64,000 nt of DNA from positions 62,001 through 126,000 of the forward strand of contig QJPP01001407.1 of NCBI GenBank assembly GCA_003996215.1, given 5' to 3'. The notes beneath the pieces are model-generated. The model did not search any database and was not told the DNA's origin. It worked only from the letters and a program-made list of their open reading frames with translations. Within the stretch, counting starts at the first letter, position 1. The number at the start of each line of letters is the position of its first letter. The stretch comes from Jaltomata sinuosa (lineage: Eukaryota > Streptophyta > Magnoliopsida > Solanales > Solanaceae). Shown here one piece after another: positions 24,975-37,280 of this stretch. A program made the translations under genes and the position numbers.

Positions 24975-24992
24975 TGGCATCGTTGTTGGTGA
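24975..24992 (+). other. Primer binding site of M (decayed tRNA-Asp type)
   Basis: Reads TGGCATCGTTGTTGGTGA against TGGCGCCGTTGCCGGGGA. Four of the five differences are transitions. Confidence 0.7.
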
Positions 24993-25269
24993 CTTGATTT
25001 GATAGCTATTTCTGATTGTAGATTTCAAATCACTTTGAGAGTACTTGTTCCTTTTTATTTTGTTTGTTGTTGGTTGTTGATTGCAGGCACAGATATCTCA
25101 AGCATCAATGCCAAGTACTTCTCACTAAACCCAAGTGCACTTGATGTTTCTACCTTGTAAGACCATAAGTTGGATTTTTGGGAGTCGAGGAAGCAATGGG
25201 TGCTACCTCCGCTAAAGAGATTGAGGATTGGTTAAAGAATGGTGCATGAAGGGATAGAGAGTTATCAAT

Positions 25270-25710
25270 CACCTTCACACTTCTTGAATTTATGGTGAGG
25301 AGTGCAACAAATGATCGAGTTGAAACAATTAACACCATTGGTGTTGTTGGGGCTTTGAGGCTAGTAGAAGATGTTGAGAGTTCGAATAAAGATAGTAATG
25401 AGGTGCTTGTGGCTGACCACGAGGTGGGTTCCAATGGAAGCTGCCAAAGTTTGGGCATACATGATCATGGGAATCAAGGTTGGAACGAATGAAATGATGG
25501 CTCTAGGATTGAAAGTATGCTTGTGCAGGTGTTAGAGAAAGTAGGGGAAACCTATACAGTCATCGAGGAGTTGAGTCATGACCTTGGAAGTCTTGCCCAA
25601 ACCGTGCAATCTCACTCCATAGCCATTGAACATCTTGAAAATAGAATTCTTTGGCTCAGCTTGCAAATCGAATCTAGGCAAGCCAAGAATGAAGAAAGGA
25701 GTAGTGGTGT
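25270..25710 (+). pseudogene. gag C-terminal remnant of M
   Basis: The frame at 25517 onward reads MLVQVLEKVGETYTVIEELS, equivalent to MFSMILKKVDSTNTGVSELK of E and LAKVLVKVESTDVGVHEIK of C. This is the coiled-coil-like part of Athila-type gag. The N-terminal capsid part is missing. The open frame runs on past about 25710 into antisense sequence of H; those last codons are not gag. Confidence 0.65.
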
Positions 25711-25754
25711 AGAACAACCCGATCACGAAGGTTACACAACTGCTGATCCTCAAA

Positions 25755-26567
25755 CTAATGGCTCTGAATCTGATCAATCAAAGTAGAACGAACCTCGACA
25801 CTGGCGAGAACTCTGCTAGGATTCGACAAGTCAATCCTAACTAAACGGCTAGCCAAGGACTGGATGTCCAAGGCCAACGGTCGCTCTGAAACTGAAAGAG
25901 AAGCTAGGCTACCCATACTCACTGCCTTCCGGCTCAAGGCGTCCGCTACCACATTTGCCTTGCCCGGATGATACAGAATAGTAAAGTCATAGTCCTTCAG
26001 TAACTCGACCCATATCCTCTGTCTCGAGTTCAACTCTCGCTGACTAATAATATACTGAAGACTATGGTGATCAGTGAAGATCTCACAGTGAACTCCATAT
26101 AAGTAATGCCTCCAGATCTTGAGCGCGAAAACTACCGCCGCCAACTCTAAGTCATGAGTGGGGTAGTTGCGCTCGTGAACCTTCAGCTGCCTCGACGCAT
26201 AAGCTATTACTCGACCCTGCTGCATCAACACACAACCAAGACCAATCCCAGAAGCATCACAGTACACGGAGAAGCGCTGACCCTCAACCGGCAAAGTCAA
26301 CACTGGAGCTGAAGTCAATAAGGCCTTAAGTCTCTGGAAGCTATCCTCACACTGATCCGACCACTGGAATGGGACATCCTTCCTAGTCAGCATAGTCAAG
26401 GGTGCTGCTATGGAAGAAAATCCCTCAACGAACCGTCTGTAGTAACCTGCTAACCCAATAAAGCTGCGAACCTCAGTAACTTGGTAGTTAGTGTCTATGC
26501 ACTCCACAAACCGCTGAATCTTTCCGATCAACTCCCCTAATCCCATCCATTAGACAACCACTGCCGC
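25755..26567 (-). pseudogene. RT connection and RNase H of H
   Basis: A 263-codon open stretch from 26546, back in the gag-RT frame. It holds TEVRSFIGLAGYYRRF (residues 24-39), then RNase H with Asp97 (YCDASG), Glu134 (DLELAAVV), Asp159 (FTDHHSL) and Asp202 (ADALSR), all four acidic positions kept. The linker SRKAVSMGSLASL follows. About the first 20 codons are off-frame for RT, so two compensating shifts flank 26490-26625. It ends at a TAG (25755-25757) that also occurs at the equivalent place in N (near 59818). Integrase is missing. Confidence 0.9.
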
Positions 26568-29252
26568 CTAGGAATGCAACTGACTCAAGCCAAACTCACC
26601 ACTTTGATAGAACTTGCCATAAAGCGATGAATCTCTCAAAGTCTGGAGTATAACCCTCAAGTGCTGCTCATGCTCATCTCTACTATGCGAGTATACCAAG
26701 ATGTCGTCTATAAAAACTATCACAAATGAGTCCAAATACGGGCCAAGAACCCTGTGCATCAAATTCATAAAGGCTGCAGGGGCATTAGTCAACCCAAAAG
26801 ACATCACTAGGAACTCATAATGGCCATAACGTGTCCTGAATGCTGTCTTAGGGATGTCCTCCGCCCTAATCCTCAACTGATGGTAGCCAGACCTCAGATC
26901 AATCTTCGAAAACACGACTGAACCCTGAAGCTGGTCGAACAAATCATCAATCCTCGGCAACGGATACCTATTCTTCACTGTCACCCTATTCAGTTGCCGA
27001 TAATCAATACACATACGCATCGACCCATCCTTCTTCTTCACGAAGAGAACAGGAGCACCCCAAGGTGACACACTAGGCCTAACAAACCTCTTAGCTAACA
27101 GATCCTGGAGCTGCTCCTTAAGCTCCCTCAACTCAGCAGGAGCCATACGGGAAGGAGAAATAGAAATGGGCCTAGTGCCCGGCTCCAACTCAATAGCAAA
27201 ATCAATATCTCTCTCAGGTGGAAGGCCTGGCAGGTCGATAGGAAACACATCGAGGAAGTCTCTAACCACAGGAACAGACTCAGGAGAAGTGGGGTCAGCA
27301 CTAACATCTCGAACATATGCTAGATAAGCTAAACACCCACGGGAAATCAACTTTCTAGCTCGAAGACAAGAGATGATCCCAGATGGTGCATGGCTAACAG
27401 AACCCTGCCACACAACCGGGGATACACCGGGCACAGCTATGGTAATGGTCTTGGCATAACAATCCAAAACCACACGGTGAGGGGATAACCAGTCCATGCC
27501 CAGTATCACATCAAAATCCAACATATCAAGAATCATCAAATCTCCCCAAGTCTTTGAATAACCAACAGATAACATACAGGATCTCACAATCCGATCCACT
27601 ACTAAAGAATCTCCTACTGGGGTCAAAACAGAAACAGGAGCAGATAATGGCTCACTAGCCAACCCCAAACAAGGCACAAAGTAGGCAGATACATATGAAC
27701 AAGTGGATCCAGGATCAAATAAAGCCATAGCAGGCTGATGGCACACAGAAATCGTACCTGTAATCACAGCATCTGAGGCCTCTGCCTCTGGTCTCCTAGG
27801 GACCGCATAAAACTGACGACGACCTCCACCTGCCCGACCGCCATCCCTACCACCTGCTCTACCGCGTGGCGCACCACCTCTAATCTGACGACCACCCCCT
27901 CTAGCAGGGGGCTGAACTGCCCGTAAAGGCTCGGCTAACTGAACTGTACCCTGCTGAGGGCAATCTTTAGCAAAATGACCCATCGCACCACAAGTAAAAC
28001 AAGCCCCTAACGGCCTACTCTGTCGAGATGAACCCGCAAATCCAGAATGACCACCACGACCTGATGCCCCAGAAACTGTATCCCTCGAAGACTGGCCGCT
28101 ATAGCCCTGATGGCTGCCCTGACCCTGCTCGAACTGGGTACTACCAAAAGTCTGAAGGGAAGACTGAACCGGTCGGCTGGACTGACCCTGGTACTGCTGT
28201 GGCTGATAACTCCGACTCCACTGGCCAGGACCTCTACCCCCATATCTAGAACCACTATAGAAACCCTGATGTCGAGGCCTCTTATCTCTGGACCCCTGAT
28301 CATGTCGCTGTAAGTCCTCCACCGTGCGAGCATAGTCCACAATGGCCTGGAATGACCGACCACTGGCAATCAATATCTCAGCTGGCTGTCTGATCTCTGA
28401 CCTCAAACCCCACACAAATCTGCGAATCCTATCTGCCTCAGTAGGAATGATCATAGCTCCGAATGGTGCTAACTGATGAAAACGGGTCTCATACTCTGAG
28501 ATAGTCATAGATCCCTGCACCAGGTGAGTGAACTTCTCCCTGCGACGCTCCCGATCACTCTGGGGTAGGAACTTGGCCATAAAGGCCTCGTAAAACTCAG
28601 ACCAGGTCAACGGAGGTGACGACGCTGGTCTACAAGCAACCTGGGCCCTCCACCATAACTTCGCTGGGCCCTCCAACTGGTAGGTAGTATAACCAACCCC
28701 GTGAGTCTCCAACAAACCCAGATGGTGCAACATCTCCTCACAGGTGGTAATGAAATCATGCGGATCCTGTCCAGAAGTACCCGCAAATCTCGGGGGTGCT
28801 AACCTCAAAAATCTGCCCAACGCCTTTTGCTCTGTCTCTGTCATAACTGGGCGAGGAGCAAGAGGCTATGCAACAGATGGAACCGGAATAACCTCCGCAC
28901 GGGGAGCCATAGTAGCCGGCTGTGCACCTAAGCTCTGTGCACCCAGGGCTGCCCCCTGAGCAGATGTCTGCGCTACCTCCGAAGGCCGCTCTCCAATCAC
29001 ACCCAAAAGCTGCAATAGTAGTCCCCGAATGTCTGGAGACGGAACTGTGGGTGGAGCTGGCACAGAAGTGGGCACTGGAGCTGGTACTGGAGCTGGCGCT
29101 GGTACACGGGCTGCCCCCTGAACCACATGCTGCTCGGGCTCTACCTCCACGCTAGCAGCTCTAGCAGGTGCCACTGTTCGAGGGCGTCCTCGACCCCTAG
29201 CTGGAGTAGGAGGCTCATCCTCGCGTGCTGCCGATGATCTCGTACGAACCAT
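26568..29252 (-). pseudogene. gag-protease-RT of H
   Basis: One frame runs from the ATG at 29252 to 26568, broken by a single TAG (28866-28868). Numbering from the Met codon at 28844: capsid-type gag spans about 10-180; a CCHC zinc knuckle is at Cys282, Cys285, His290, Cys295; the protease has DPGS with Asp377; RT has KIDL Asp649 and FIDD Asp713/Asp714. The N-terminal 128 codons (MVRTRSS...) are proline- and alanine-rich. Near 26620 the frame slips, giving the stop at 26568-26570; the true connection continues in another frame to about 26490. The protein would form the particle, cut itself and copy RNA into DNA. This is a recently disabled copy. Confidence 0.92.
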
Positions 29253-29450
29253 CTGCGGAAGAATGAAGTAGAACAAATGAGAATTCCAGAAACTTCAAGG
29301 GTACAACGCACGACACAGAAGCAATGAAAGAGTGAAATTTCCTAAAATGCCACTGTAGCCTCCCAAAGATTGAGTACGGACGTCTCCGCCCCGATCCGTA
29401 GGACTCTACTAGACATTGGCTCCTATACCGATGACACCGGTGAACCTAAA

Positions 29451-29462
29451 GCTCTGATACCA
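29451..29462 (-). other. Primer binding site of H
   Basis: TGGTATCAGAGC on the minus strand, a perfect 12-base complement of the plant initiator-Met tRNA 3' end, 3 bp from the LTR edge at 29466. Confidence 0.93.
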
Positions 29463-29465
29463 AGT

Positions 29466-32400
29466 TGTCACAACCCGATTTCTCGGTCATGATGGCACCT
29501 ACAACCCCCGGTAGGTGAACCAATCCCTGTAGCCCAGAACAGTTAGTAATGGGCTAGTATCTAACAAATAAGAGAATAAGACGGATAAAATAGATAATAT
29601 GAATGTAAATATATACAAATGCGGAAAACTAAACCAAACCCCAAGACCTGGTATCATAGTACAGAGCCAAACTACATACATGGAGTACAAGTAAACCAAA
29701 ACTAATATACAGATGTCTCTGAATGGAAATAGAGTACATGAAGCAAACGATAAACTAAAGCTAAGCTCCGATCGCCAAGAGCCCACCTTCAGTCTGAAGT
29801 AGTCTTCAATAGATCTCCAAGCACGAATCTCAACAATCTACCGGCGATGGCCCACACTAAGATCTGCACCCAAAGATGCAGGGGTAGGGGTGAGCACCAA
29901 ATGCGAAGCATAAGGTACCCAGTAGGTATCATAGGCCGACTAGGCACATATAAGATAAAAGAGCAGTAATAGACAGAATAGAAGCAAGTAGTCACAGAAA
30001 TCAACGAAAGGTACACAGGAACTAGCCCAGAGGGAAATCACAGAACCACAGATGAGGCTAGTACGCAGAATATACACACCAAAGGCACAGGTGAAAGTAA
30101 GAAACAACGCACCTGGGATCCTTGCAATAACAGTGCATATAAAATAAGTTTACGAAAGGGACGGTATACCGGTAACCTCAAGTGTAAGAAGAAGAGGGAA
30201 AGAGTAATAATAGGCATGCTCAAGACATGAATCAATACTCAACTAATCACATCAACCTCAAATCCAGAAACTAACACCCTGGCAGTACCAATCTCATACT
30301 TATACATAATAGAGAACTATTCTGTAAATAAATAGCAAAAGTCTACCTACAGTCCCTCGGCCGCCCATACAACCGAGGAACACAACCAAGTGAAAACAAA
30401 CCCTCCGGCATCCCATACTACCGGAGCGTACAATCAACAACCAGCAAACAAGGGTGGAACCTCAAACCATGAATGATATGATGCATGAAGATCTCAAGTG
30501 CCATAGTATCTCTGTATGTACCTCCTCCGGCGCCGATCCGGCCCAGCAGGTAGGTTCCATGGAAGGTCTCTGCCCGTATACCTCTACTCCCCCGTATACC
30601 CCTCTTCCGGCACACGCAGTTCGTAGCCCCTGGCCCGGATAGCAAGGTCCATGGAGGTCCTCGACCCCATACCATATCTCAGTATCAGAACATGTATCAA
30701 GATAGAGTCCCAGTCTCAATATCAAGATATAGAATCAGTCTCAAATATGCATGCCCAGACCCCGTCCAGGACTAAAAAAATAGTAGGAAAATATCTGAAA
30801 AACCCCTCCAAGGGTGCCCGGGCGTCGCCGGGTCTAAACAGTAAAAAGTCATCTCATGTGCTCGGTCCAACCGATGCTAAAAATCATCTCAAGTAGTAAG
30901 AAAACTCAACTAGCACTCCGGCCCTGCCGAGTCTAGTGAAAATCGTAAAACTGATGATTTTAAACCACAAGTGAAACCAACCATTTCCAAATCATTTCCA
31001 TCAAAAACGACCCCCCGGGCCATGCAAGGTTTAGAAAACAGTGTCAGTAGGCCCAAAGCCAAAACCACTGTAAAACATCGATAAAACCTCTTTATATGCA
31101 TGGAAATGATATGCTCACAAACAACAATAGCTGCCCAACAGCTTACAATCAACCTACCGACCCTGCACAGGCCCACAGCTACTCAGCAAGCATAACCAGC
31201 CTAGAAGGATAATTCTATGCCCGGGACTCGCGGACATTCCCAAAATCCCACCGTCTATGTGCCAGAGTCAATAAGGCCCTCACAGGACCGCAAGGGTAAA
31301 TAAATAAAATATATCGCCAAATACTACAAACAACGGAGGAATAAAAATAGCGGACATGAATAAAGCGGTCAAGGTCTGTGGTACCAACCTAGTAAACCAA
31401 CCCAAGGATGCCCATTAATACAATTTTATTCTATATATACGGAGTCTGGGGAAATTAAACCGTAACCTACCTGTCGTCCGACGACAAGCTGCTCGAACAA
31501 CGATGTCCAAGCTCGAACCACTCCAAGAAAATCCAAAACTAAATCGGAATCGAAATTGGATTTGGGAAGAAATAACTTGACAAGATAATTGATTTACTTT
31601 ATCAAATATATTTTTCTCACCATAAAACCTCACAAGTGGAAGTGTATTTGATAATGTGCAAAGTTGTATGAAATAAGTAATATATATATATGCATAACTT
31701 TCAGCAAGTTACTTAAATATATGTAAGTGGATATGCTGCCACCTTTCCATCCACTATTGTTGCCTTCACCTTCCACTTACACGTGGGGGTGGAGGTGGCA
31801 ACCACTTTCCCTCCGTTAGATGTATATTCGGGTATTGCATAAATTCGTGGTAAAATAATTATAGTATTTTAAATATACCATAATTATTAGAAAATCATTT
31901 TCAATAAAACCTACTATATTATAATAATAAATTTTAACATAATTAAATTTACTATCTCCGTTAAAATATTACGGAGTATAAAAACTTTATAAAATAAATA
32001 CTTAAACACTTATGTCGTATCAAATATATTTCCCAAAGGGTATAATAATATAATTTTTACCAAATTACACTTTTAAATAAATATTTCAAATACACGCACG
32101 ATGCTAATAAGGTTCTTAAGTTTAGGCGCGTAATTCGCCTACGCACGATTTCTATATTCAAGAATTCTCTCGGGATTCTCCCTTATTTTTTATAACTGTT
32201 TTGGAACTGAAATGGCATTTTAAAACGTAAAATTGAAGTTTAAATCGGGTTAAACCCGACCTGATACGCGACCCGGTTCGCAACCCGTTTTCTGCCAGAC
32301 AGTCCGCGGTAAAACAGTCATAACTCTTTACTCCGAGATCCGTTGGACGTACGGTTTTGTGCGTTGGAAACTAGACTCGTAGACCTTCGATTTGGTATCT

Positions 32401-32551
32401 CGGGGGACTTCTAAATCTTTATATATTGGGAGAAAATCCCCGATACATTTGACCCAAGGTTCAGAAAATTTTGTTAAATGTTTTACGATATCTTTTGTCG
32501 ATTTGCTTGACTTCAACACTTAACGTGAAAATGACCGGATGGGTCATTACA
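29466..32551 (-). repeat. 5' LTR of H
   Basis: 3086 bp. The plus strand reads TGTCACAACCC ... GGGTCATTACA. The R-U5 side (29466 to about 31490) is clearly related to LTRs A, J and N, including TGTCGTCCGACGACAAGC near 31470. The U3 body (31500-32530) is unrelated to theirs apart from the outermost 20-25 bp. It lacks the G+C dyad block seen in the others. No gene lies in it. Confidence 0.9.
30770..30940 (-). repeat. U5 tandem units in LTR H
   Basis: Two to three degenerate units with the core GGGTGCCCGGGCGTCGCCGG and CTAAA. H has the most G+C-rich version, the others being TA-shifted, in line with less deamination. Confidence 0.6.
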
Positions 32552-33419
32552 GAAAGAAGGAAGAAGGACGCACCTGAGATCCTTGCAACAACATTATATA
32601 TAAGGAGAATTTTAAGAGATGGGTGGTTTACCAGCAACCTCAAAAATAATGGGAAAGAAGGGAAACCAGCCAAAAATTGAACTAGTAATCACATACTAAC
32701 AGAAACATTCCTAAGACAACAAATACCAATATAAAAATAGACGTAATCAACTTACAAGTCAAGCCTAAGATGGAACAACTACCCACAACTATCCAAATAT
32801 GCTAATCAAGCCAAGATAAAAATAGGAATCAATACCCCACAGTCGCTTAGAAAGCTACACAATTACTATCTCAGTGATATGGGAACCACTAGGCCCTCAA
32901 CAATCTCAGTCCCAAAGCTGGTGCCTCAACAGGCTAGAACCACTCATCCAATTTATACCAAAGGTCCAGACTAGTTCTATGAAATGAAAGAAGTTATATA
33001 ATCTACCTATAGTCCAAACAGTCGCCCATACAACTGAGGAACACAGTCAAGTGAAAACAAACCCTCCGGCCACCCACACAATCGGAGGAGCGTACACTGA
33101 ACACATACCAAACAAGGGTGGAATTAGAATACCAGATGCATGATGATGATATGATGTGAAAGTAACTGGTATGTTCCCCCTCAGTTACCTCAAGGGCCCA
33201 TGTAGAGGAAGGACCCATTAAAGGACTCTACATGTGTATCTCTACTATGTCGTACACCCCTCATCCAGCACACGCAGCCTAAGGCCCCAGGTCCTAGATC
33301 GACAGGGTCCATGGGGGTCTACTCATAGACCACATAAAAAACCTTGCAATTTCATATAGTGTCTCAATATTCAGAACCTCGTAGTACATGCTTGGAATCG
33401 AATTAGGTCTAAAACAGTA

Positions 33420-33600
33420 GTAGTATTCTGTAAGACCCTCTCAAAGGGTGACCAAAGTATATCCGGGTCTAAGATCAGTAAATAAAGTCTCAATAACCCT
33501 CCCGGAGGGTGCCCAGAGCGTATCCAGATCTAAATCAAGAATCAAGTCTCAAATACCTAAACAGGGTGACCGATATGTGTCCGGGTCTAAATCTGTAGAA
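33420..33600 (-). repeat. U5 tandem units in 3' LTR of J
   Basis: Three units of about 57-65 bp: GGGTGACCAAAGTATATCCG, GGGTGCCCAGAGCGTATCCA and GGGTGACCGATATGTGTCCG, each followed by GTCTAA or a variant. Confidence 0.75.
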
Positions 33601-34800
33601 AATCATATTTAGGACAATGACCTTTCCGAGCCTAGTATCAGTAGGAAAACCAGTATGAAAGCATCCAAATCTCATTTTATCCTCATTTATACCAAAAACG
33701 GGCCCTTGAGTCTATGCAAAGTTTCAAAAAATAGTGATAGTCGGCCCGAAGCAAAAACAGTAGTAAAACATGCAGAAAATCCTTTTTCATAAATGAATAT
33801 GCTCGGAGATAATAAGCTTAGCTCAAAGTGGCTCACAAAAATTCCTATAGGCCGTGCACAGGCACAATCAGTTCTATAGCACAGATAACTAGCCTAGTAA
33901 GGTCACGATGTCCGGGACTCACGAACATTCCCAAATATCCCACCATCTATGGTCCAAATTCATAAACAAAGGCCACACAAGGCCACAAGGGTGAAATAAT
34001 ACTACACAAATACTATAAACAATGTATAAAATAAACGGATAGAAAGGCAGACAAGCTCTGGGGTACCAACCTATAACAACCCACTCAACAATACTAATTA
34101 GTGCAATTATAGTCTATATACACAGAGTCTAGGTAGGGGAAACCATAACCTACCTATCATCCCATGACTAGCTGCGGGAATGGCGTCTTCTAAGCTCGAA
34201 CTACATCGAGAAGCTTCAAATCGTGAATGTACTAACAACACAATAATCTAGGCATTAAAGCAAGACTATCGATACCCATAATGCTATAAGCATAATCGGG
34301 TTGAAATTCGGGTCACCGACGAGCTCGTAGGTCCCGTAACACAAAGTCAGAAATGATAAACACCAATGTGTTCCCCACACTCTCAGGAGCACATGCTCAA
34401 AAATTGAGTGGAAATGGACTACAATTGGGCCTCCAAAATAGCCCATCAATTATGGAATCAAATAGTGAATTTAAGGAAGAAAACCAAAATTTCTTACCAC
34501 AAGGAGAGGAATCAAGTCAACGGAGTGAATTCCTTGAAGTCACGAGCATGCAGTCCCAAAAAAAGCTACCAAAACCAAGAATTTCCCCAAGCTTTAAGAA
34601 GGTCATCAATGGAGGTCAACAATGGAGAAGAAGGTCTTTGGGCAAGAAGAAGCTTACCAAAATAGCCAAGGGAGCAACATTTCTTGATAACCAAATGGAT
34701 TCTCCAAGATATGAACTTAATATAGCACTTTGGTAGAGAAAATTCTGAGTTTGGAGTTGGAAACTATAAGGAATAAGGGCTGAAAAACGAAAGAGAAAGG

Positions 34801-35030
34801 ATTTATAAGGGCTGGACGCAGGTCAGCGCCATCGGCGCTAAAGGAGTGCGATTGCGCCGATGGGAGCCATGCACTGAGGCATCATCGCGCCAATAGGGTG
34901 CTATCACTCAAGCACGCAAGCGGGTGCTGGAGTGACATAGAGATGGCACAACGCCATTGGCGATGATGGCACAAATAGGCTAGCACGATCACGTCTCCTG
35001 GGCGCCATTGGCGCTGAAGGCCCGACCTGC
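34801..35030 (-). promoter_or_regulatory. TATA box and GCGCC dyad block of J 3' LTR
   Basis: Minus-strand TATAAAT at 34801-34807, with a G+C-rich block directly upstream (34815-35030) of repeated imperfect dyads such as CAGCGCCATCGGCGCTAA and GGGCGCCATTGGCGCTGA. The other J LTR has the same block at 55475-55690 with TATA at 55461-55467. Confidence 0.65.
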
Positions 35031-35694
35031 AACTAAAACTAGTAATTTTCTAAAACTCTACGGGGCATTCCAGACACAATCGAAACCTGATATTCAAAAA
35101 CCAATAAAGCTAAAAGAGTGGAAACGCCATTCCAGACTCAACGGAATTGACAAAACTTCCATACGAGGTAGTCTCGGAGGAATTTTGAACCTAGTTAATA
35201 CTAACTAAAACCAACCGAACGTCCAATATGAGCCCGGCTCACCCAGGACTCAAACCAATGGTCCCCCTAGCCTAAACTCAACATTCCAAAGCTAACAGCA
35301 CTGACAAAATTTCTATCCGAGGTCGTCTTCTCCAAAAGTTGACCAAAGTTAAACAAACAAGCCCAACTGGCCTAAAAACACAAAATGAGTGAGAATTCCA
35401 AGCTGAAAAGCTCCCGTATCCCGACAAAAGGTCTTTCTAGACCAAAGTCCATGCTCCAGAGCCAAAAAAGCTGTCAAAATTAGATTTCAAGCACAATAAT
35501 TGAGAATGTTGACTGAAGTCAATGATTTCTAATGTTGAATCTCTAAAATAAGGAAATGTCCATAAATACCAAACAGATGGCTCGGGAACCCAACTATCGG
35601 TCCCAGCAAGTCATAAATGTCTTAGGGCCACTACAAGCAAGCTCTAAAAGTACAAGAAAGGCGGAACACGAGAATGACACAAATGGCCATTACA

Positions 35695-35985
35695 TCATCT
35701 ACTACTAAAAAGGACGAAAGTCAAGAAGTAATAGAAAAGCATTTGCTTAACAACTGCGGATACAAAGCCCTCACTACTCTCTTGGACACCCCGGGTAGCC
35801 TCCTCGATCGGACAACACCCTACAAAATAAGGCTAAAGAAAGTAACTAGGCCTAAACTTCACTCTAGCCAAGATAGACTCCAACCTTAAACTCCCAAACT
35901 CCAAAAGACTTATCAACCCAACCGAATCTCTAGAATCTCAACCGAAAAGCACCGACCCATACCGAAACCAAATAACCAAGATGAT
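35695..35985 (-). pseudogene. 3' end of J pol and pre-LTR segment
   Basis: The reverse complement matches N 61000-61236 (GATCGAGGAGGCTACCCGG; CCGCAGTTGTTAAG; CCTTTTTAGTAGTAGATGA before the LTR). It is the last piece of the internal region before the 3' LTR. All frames are broken. Confidence 0.75.
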
Positions 35986-37264
35986 TAATAACGCTCAAAG
36001 TACCACTCCAATAAAGAAGCGTAAGCGATCGTTGTCAAATATAGAACCCAACAAAGGTTGGGGTCGATCCCACAGAGAATATGGTGAAAGTTAAGCCTTT
36101 AGTGAAGTAGTTGACAAATGGTCAATAGTTTCCGGTAAATAAATGGGGGGGGGGGGTTTGTGTGAACAAATTGTAAACAAAACAAACAATAATGTATGAT
36201 AAATAATCAGTAGGAGAATGAACTAGGGAAGTGTTTACCATGGCATTGGTAACGATGTCGATTCTAAGCTTAACCGAGTTCTTTCTAGATGCGTGTCATG
36301 ATGTGATTGAATTAATGGTATCGTCTAGACGTTTCTCAACCAAATAGACGAATTTACTTTTTAATTCTCTCGAACTTGAAAAGGTGTACTTTTAGATTTC
36401 AATCCTAAACATCAAGTAGATTAATCTAGTTACAGCATTAATCTTAAGACGAGAGTTGGTAGTCTCGAATCCTCGTCGTTAATCAAGTTTCCCGGTTTTA
36501 ATCTCTTTACTCAAGCAAATTAAACCTAGGTGTGTTCTAATGTTTGCAACCACTAGAAAACATTAAATCCTGAATGATTAACAACGTGACAACATATATA
36601 TTGAACCCGTCACTACCCGGAATCTATATCGCTACTTTAGCCATGGCTCCCACAACCCTAGTTGTGGGAGGTTTAGTTAATCAAGCTTGTAGAAGAAGAG
36701 AAGAAAGTTATAATCATAATAAAGAAAAGAGATCCTTACAATGTAGTGAAAACAATCTTCAATTATTCCAAGAACAAGAAAAACAAGATCCCAAGAACAA
36801 ATCAAGAACAAGATTGAGGAGGAAGAAAACGTGTATTGCGTGTTTTGCTCTCTCAAAACTCTACTTTAAACTCCTAAAATTATTGGGTAAAGCATGTAAA
36901 AAGCTTTTTTTTATAAAATAAACCTAACATAGGGTATTTATAGGAGTCTAGGAAACAAATCCCAAAAATGCTCGTATTACGCATAACCGACTGCCTAAGT
37001 GTGACGGCCTGGCTGATGGACCGTCACCGGCTTGACGAACCGTCGCCTGGACTGTCACCACTAGGAAGCAACACTGCCTGAACTTGACGGTCCGTCACTC
37101 TTATCCAGAATGTCTTTTTGCTCGTTTTCCCTTCTGTTTCCGTGTTTGTCTCCGTTTCCTACAAATCCAACATAAACACATCAAAAACGACGATGGTTGC
37201 TTGAAAACGTACGATTGTTCTTAGTTAAAAGGAGTCAAAAGTGCCGTAAAATGGCGGCACATCA
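35986..37264 (-). repeat. 3' LTR of D
   Basis: 1279 bp. It has minus-strand TATAAATA at 36935-36942, a TGACGG/CCGTCA dyad block at 36998-37100 and a 12-G run at 36145-36156. It is 44 bp shorter than the 5' copy because one dyad segment is missing. Confidence 0.93.
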
Positions 37265-37280
37265 ACACCCTCAACTTAGA
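37265..37280 (-). other. Polypurine tract of D
   Basis: The minus strand reads TAAGTTGAGGGTGT directly before the 3' LTR start TGATGTGCC. The same tract precedes the 3' LTR of C. Confidence 0.8.

Larger units (their letters stand above)
24920..25710 (+). mobile_element. Fragment M: Athila-like, E-related
   Basis: The LTR tail (GAGAGTACGTTTGAGCGTTTATCA, ending 24970) is followed by a decayed tRNA-Asp primer site, a leader matching that of E (GATTGTAGATTTCAAATCACTTTGAGAG), and part of gag. It ends near 25710 against the truncated 3' end of H. The exact boundary is uncertain by about 10 bp. Confidence 0.75.
25710..32551 (-). mobile_element. Element H: best-preserved chromovirus-type retrotransposon, 3'-truncated
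   Basis: On the minus strand: a 5' LTR of 3086 bp, perfect tRNA-Met primer site, gag, protease, RT and RNase H nearly in one frame. The element ends just after RNase H (near 25710), so integrase and the 3' LTR are absent. It keeps many CG dinucleotides in gag, unlike A, J and N, which suggests it is younger. Its right LTR end abuts sequence of the J LTR, so H inserted there. The left end was lost along with the U5 end of that J LTR. Confidence 0.9.
32552..35694 (-). repeat. 3' LTR of J, missing its U5 end
   Basis: Starts TGTAATGGCC (minus strand, at 35694) and is collinear with 53443-56354. About 700 bp of U5 are missing at the H junction. It contains a minus-strand TATAAAT at 34801-34807 and U5 tandem units at 33420-33600. 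Frames inside (such as 34353-34736) have no recognisable motif. Confidence 0.85.

Noticed and set aside
25710..25786. Last codons of the M gag frame as gag sequence
   Set aside because: The reverse complement matches H and N just after RNase H (LIDQIQSH vs LVGQIQQH), so this stretch belongs to H.
27128..28369. Other-frame ORFs in H (for example 28007-28369 minus, 28028-28249 plus)
   Set aside because: Shadows of the G+C-rich gag-RT frame, which holds all the conserved motifs.
29451..29462. tRNA-like ends (GCTCTGATACCA and TCCCCGGCAACGGCGC) as tRNA genes
   Set aside because: Only 12-18 bases match, always next to an LTR edge. They are primer binding sites; no cloverleaf surrounds them.
34353..34736. 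127-codon plus-strand frame
   Set aside because: It lies inside the 3' LTR of J, antisense to the element, and is not kept in the matching part of the other J LTR.
36145..36156. 12-G run as a deliberate G-quadruplex
   Set aside because: A single run, equal in both D LTRs and matched by shorter C tracts in C. It is more likely slippage; no four-tract pattern is present.
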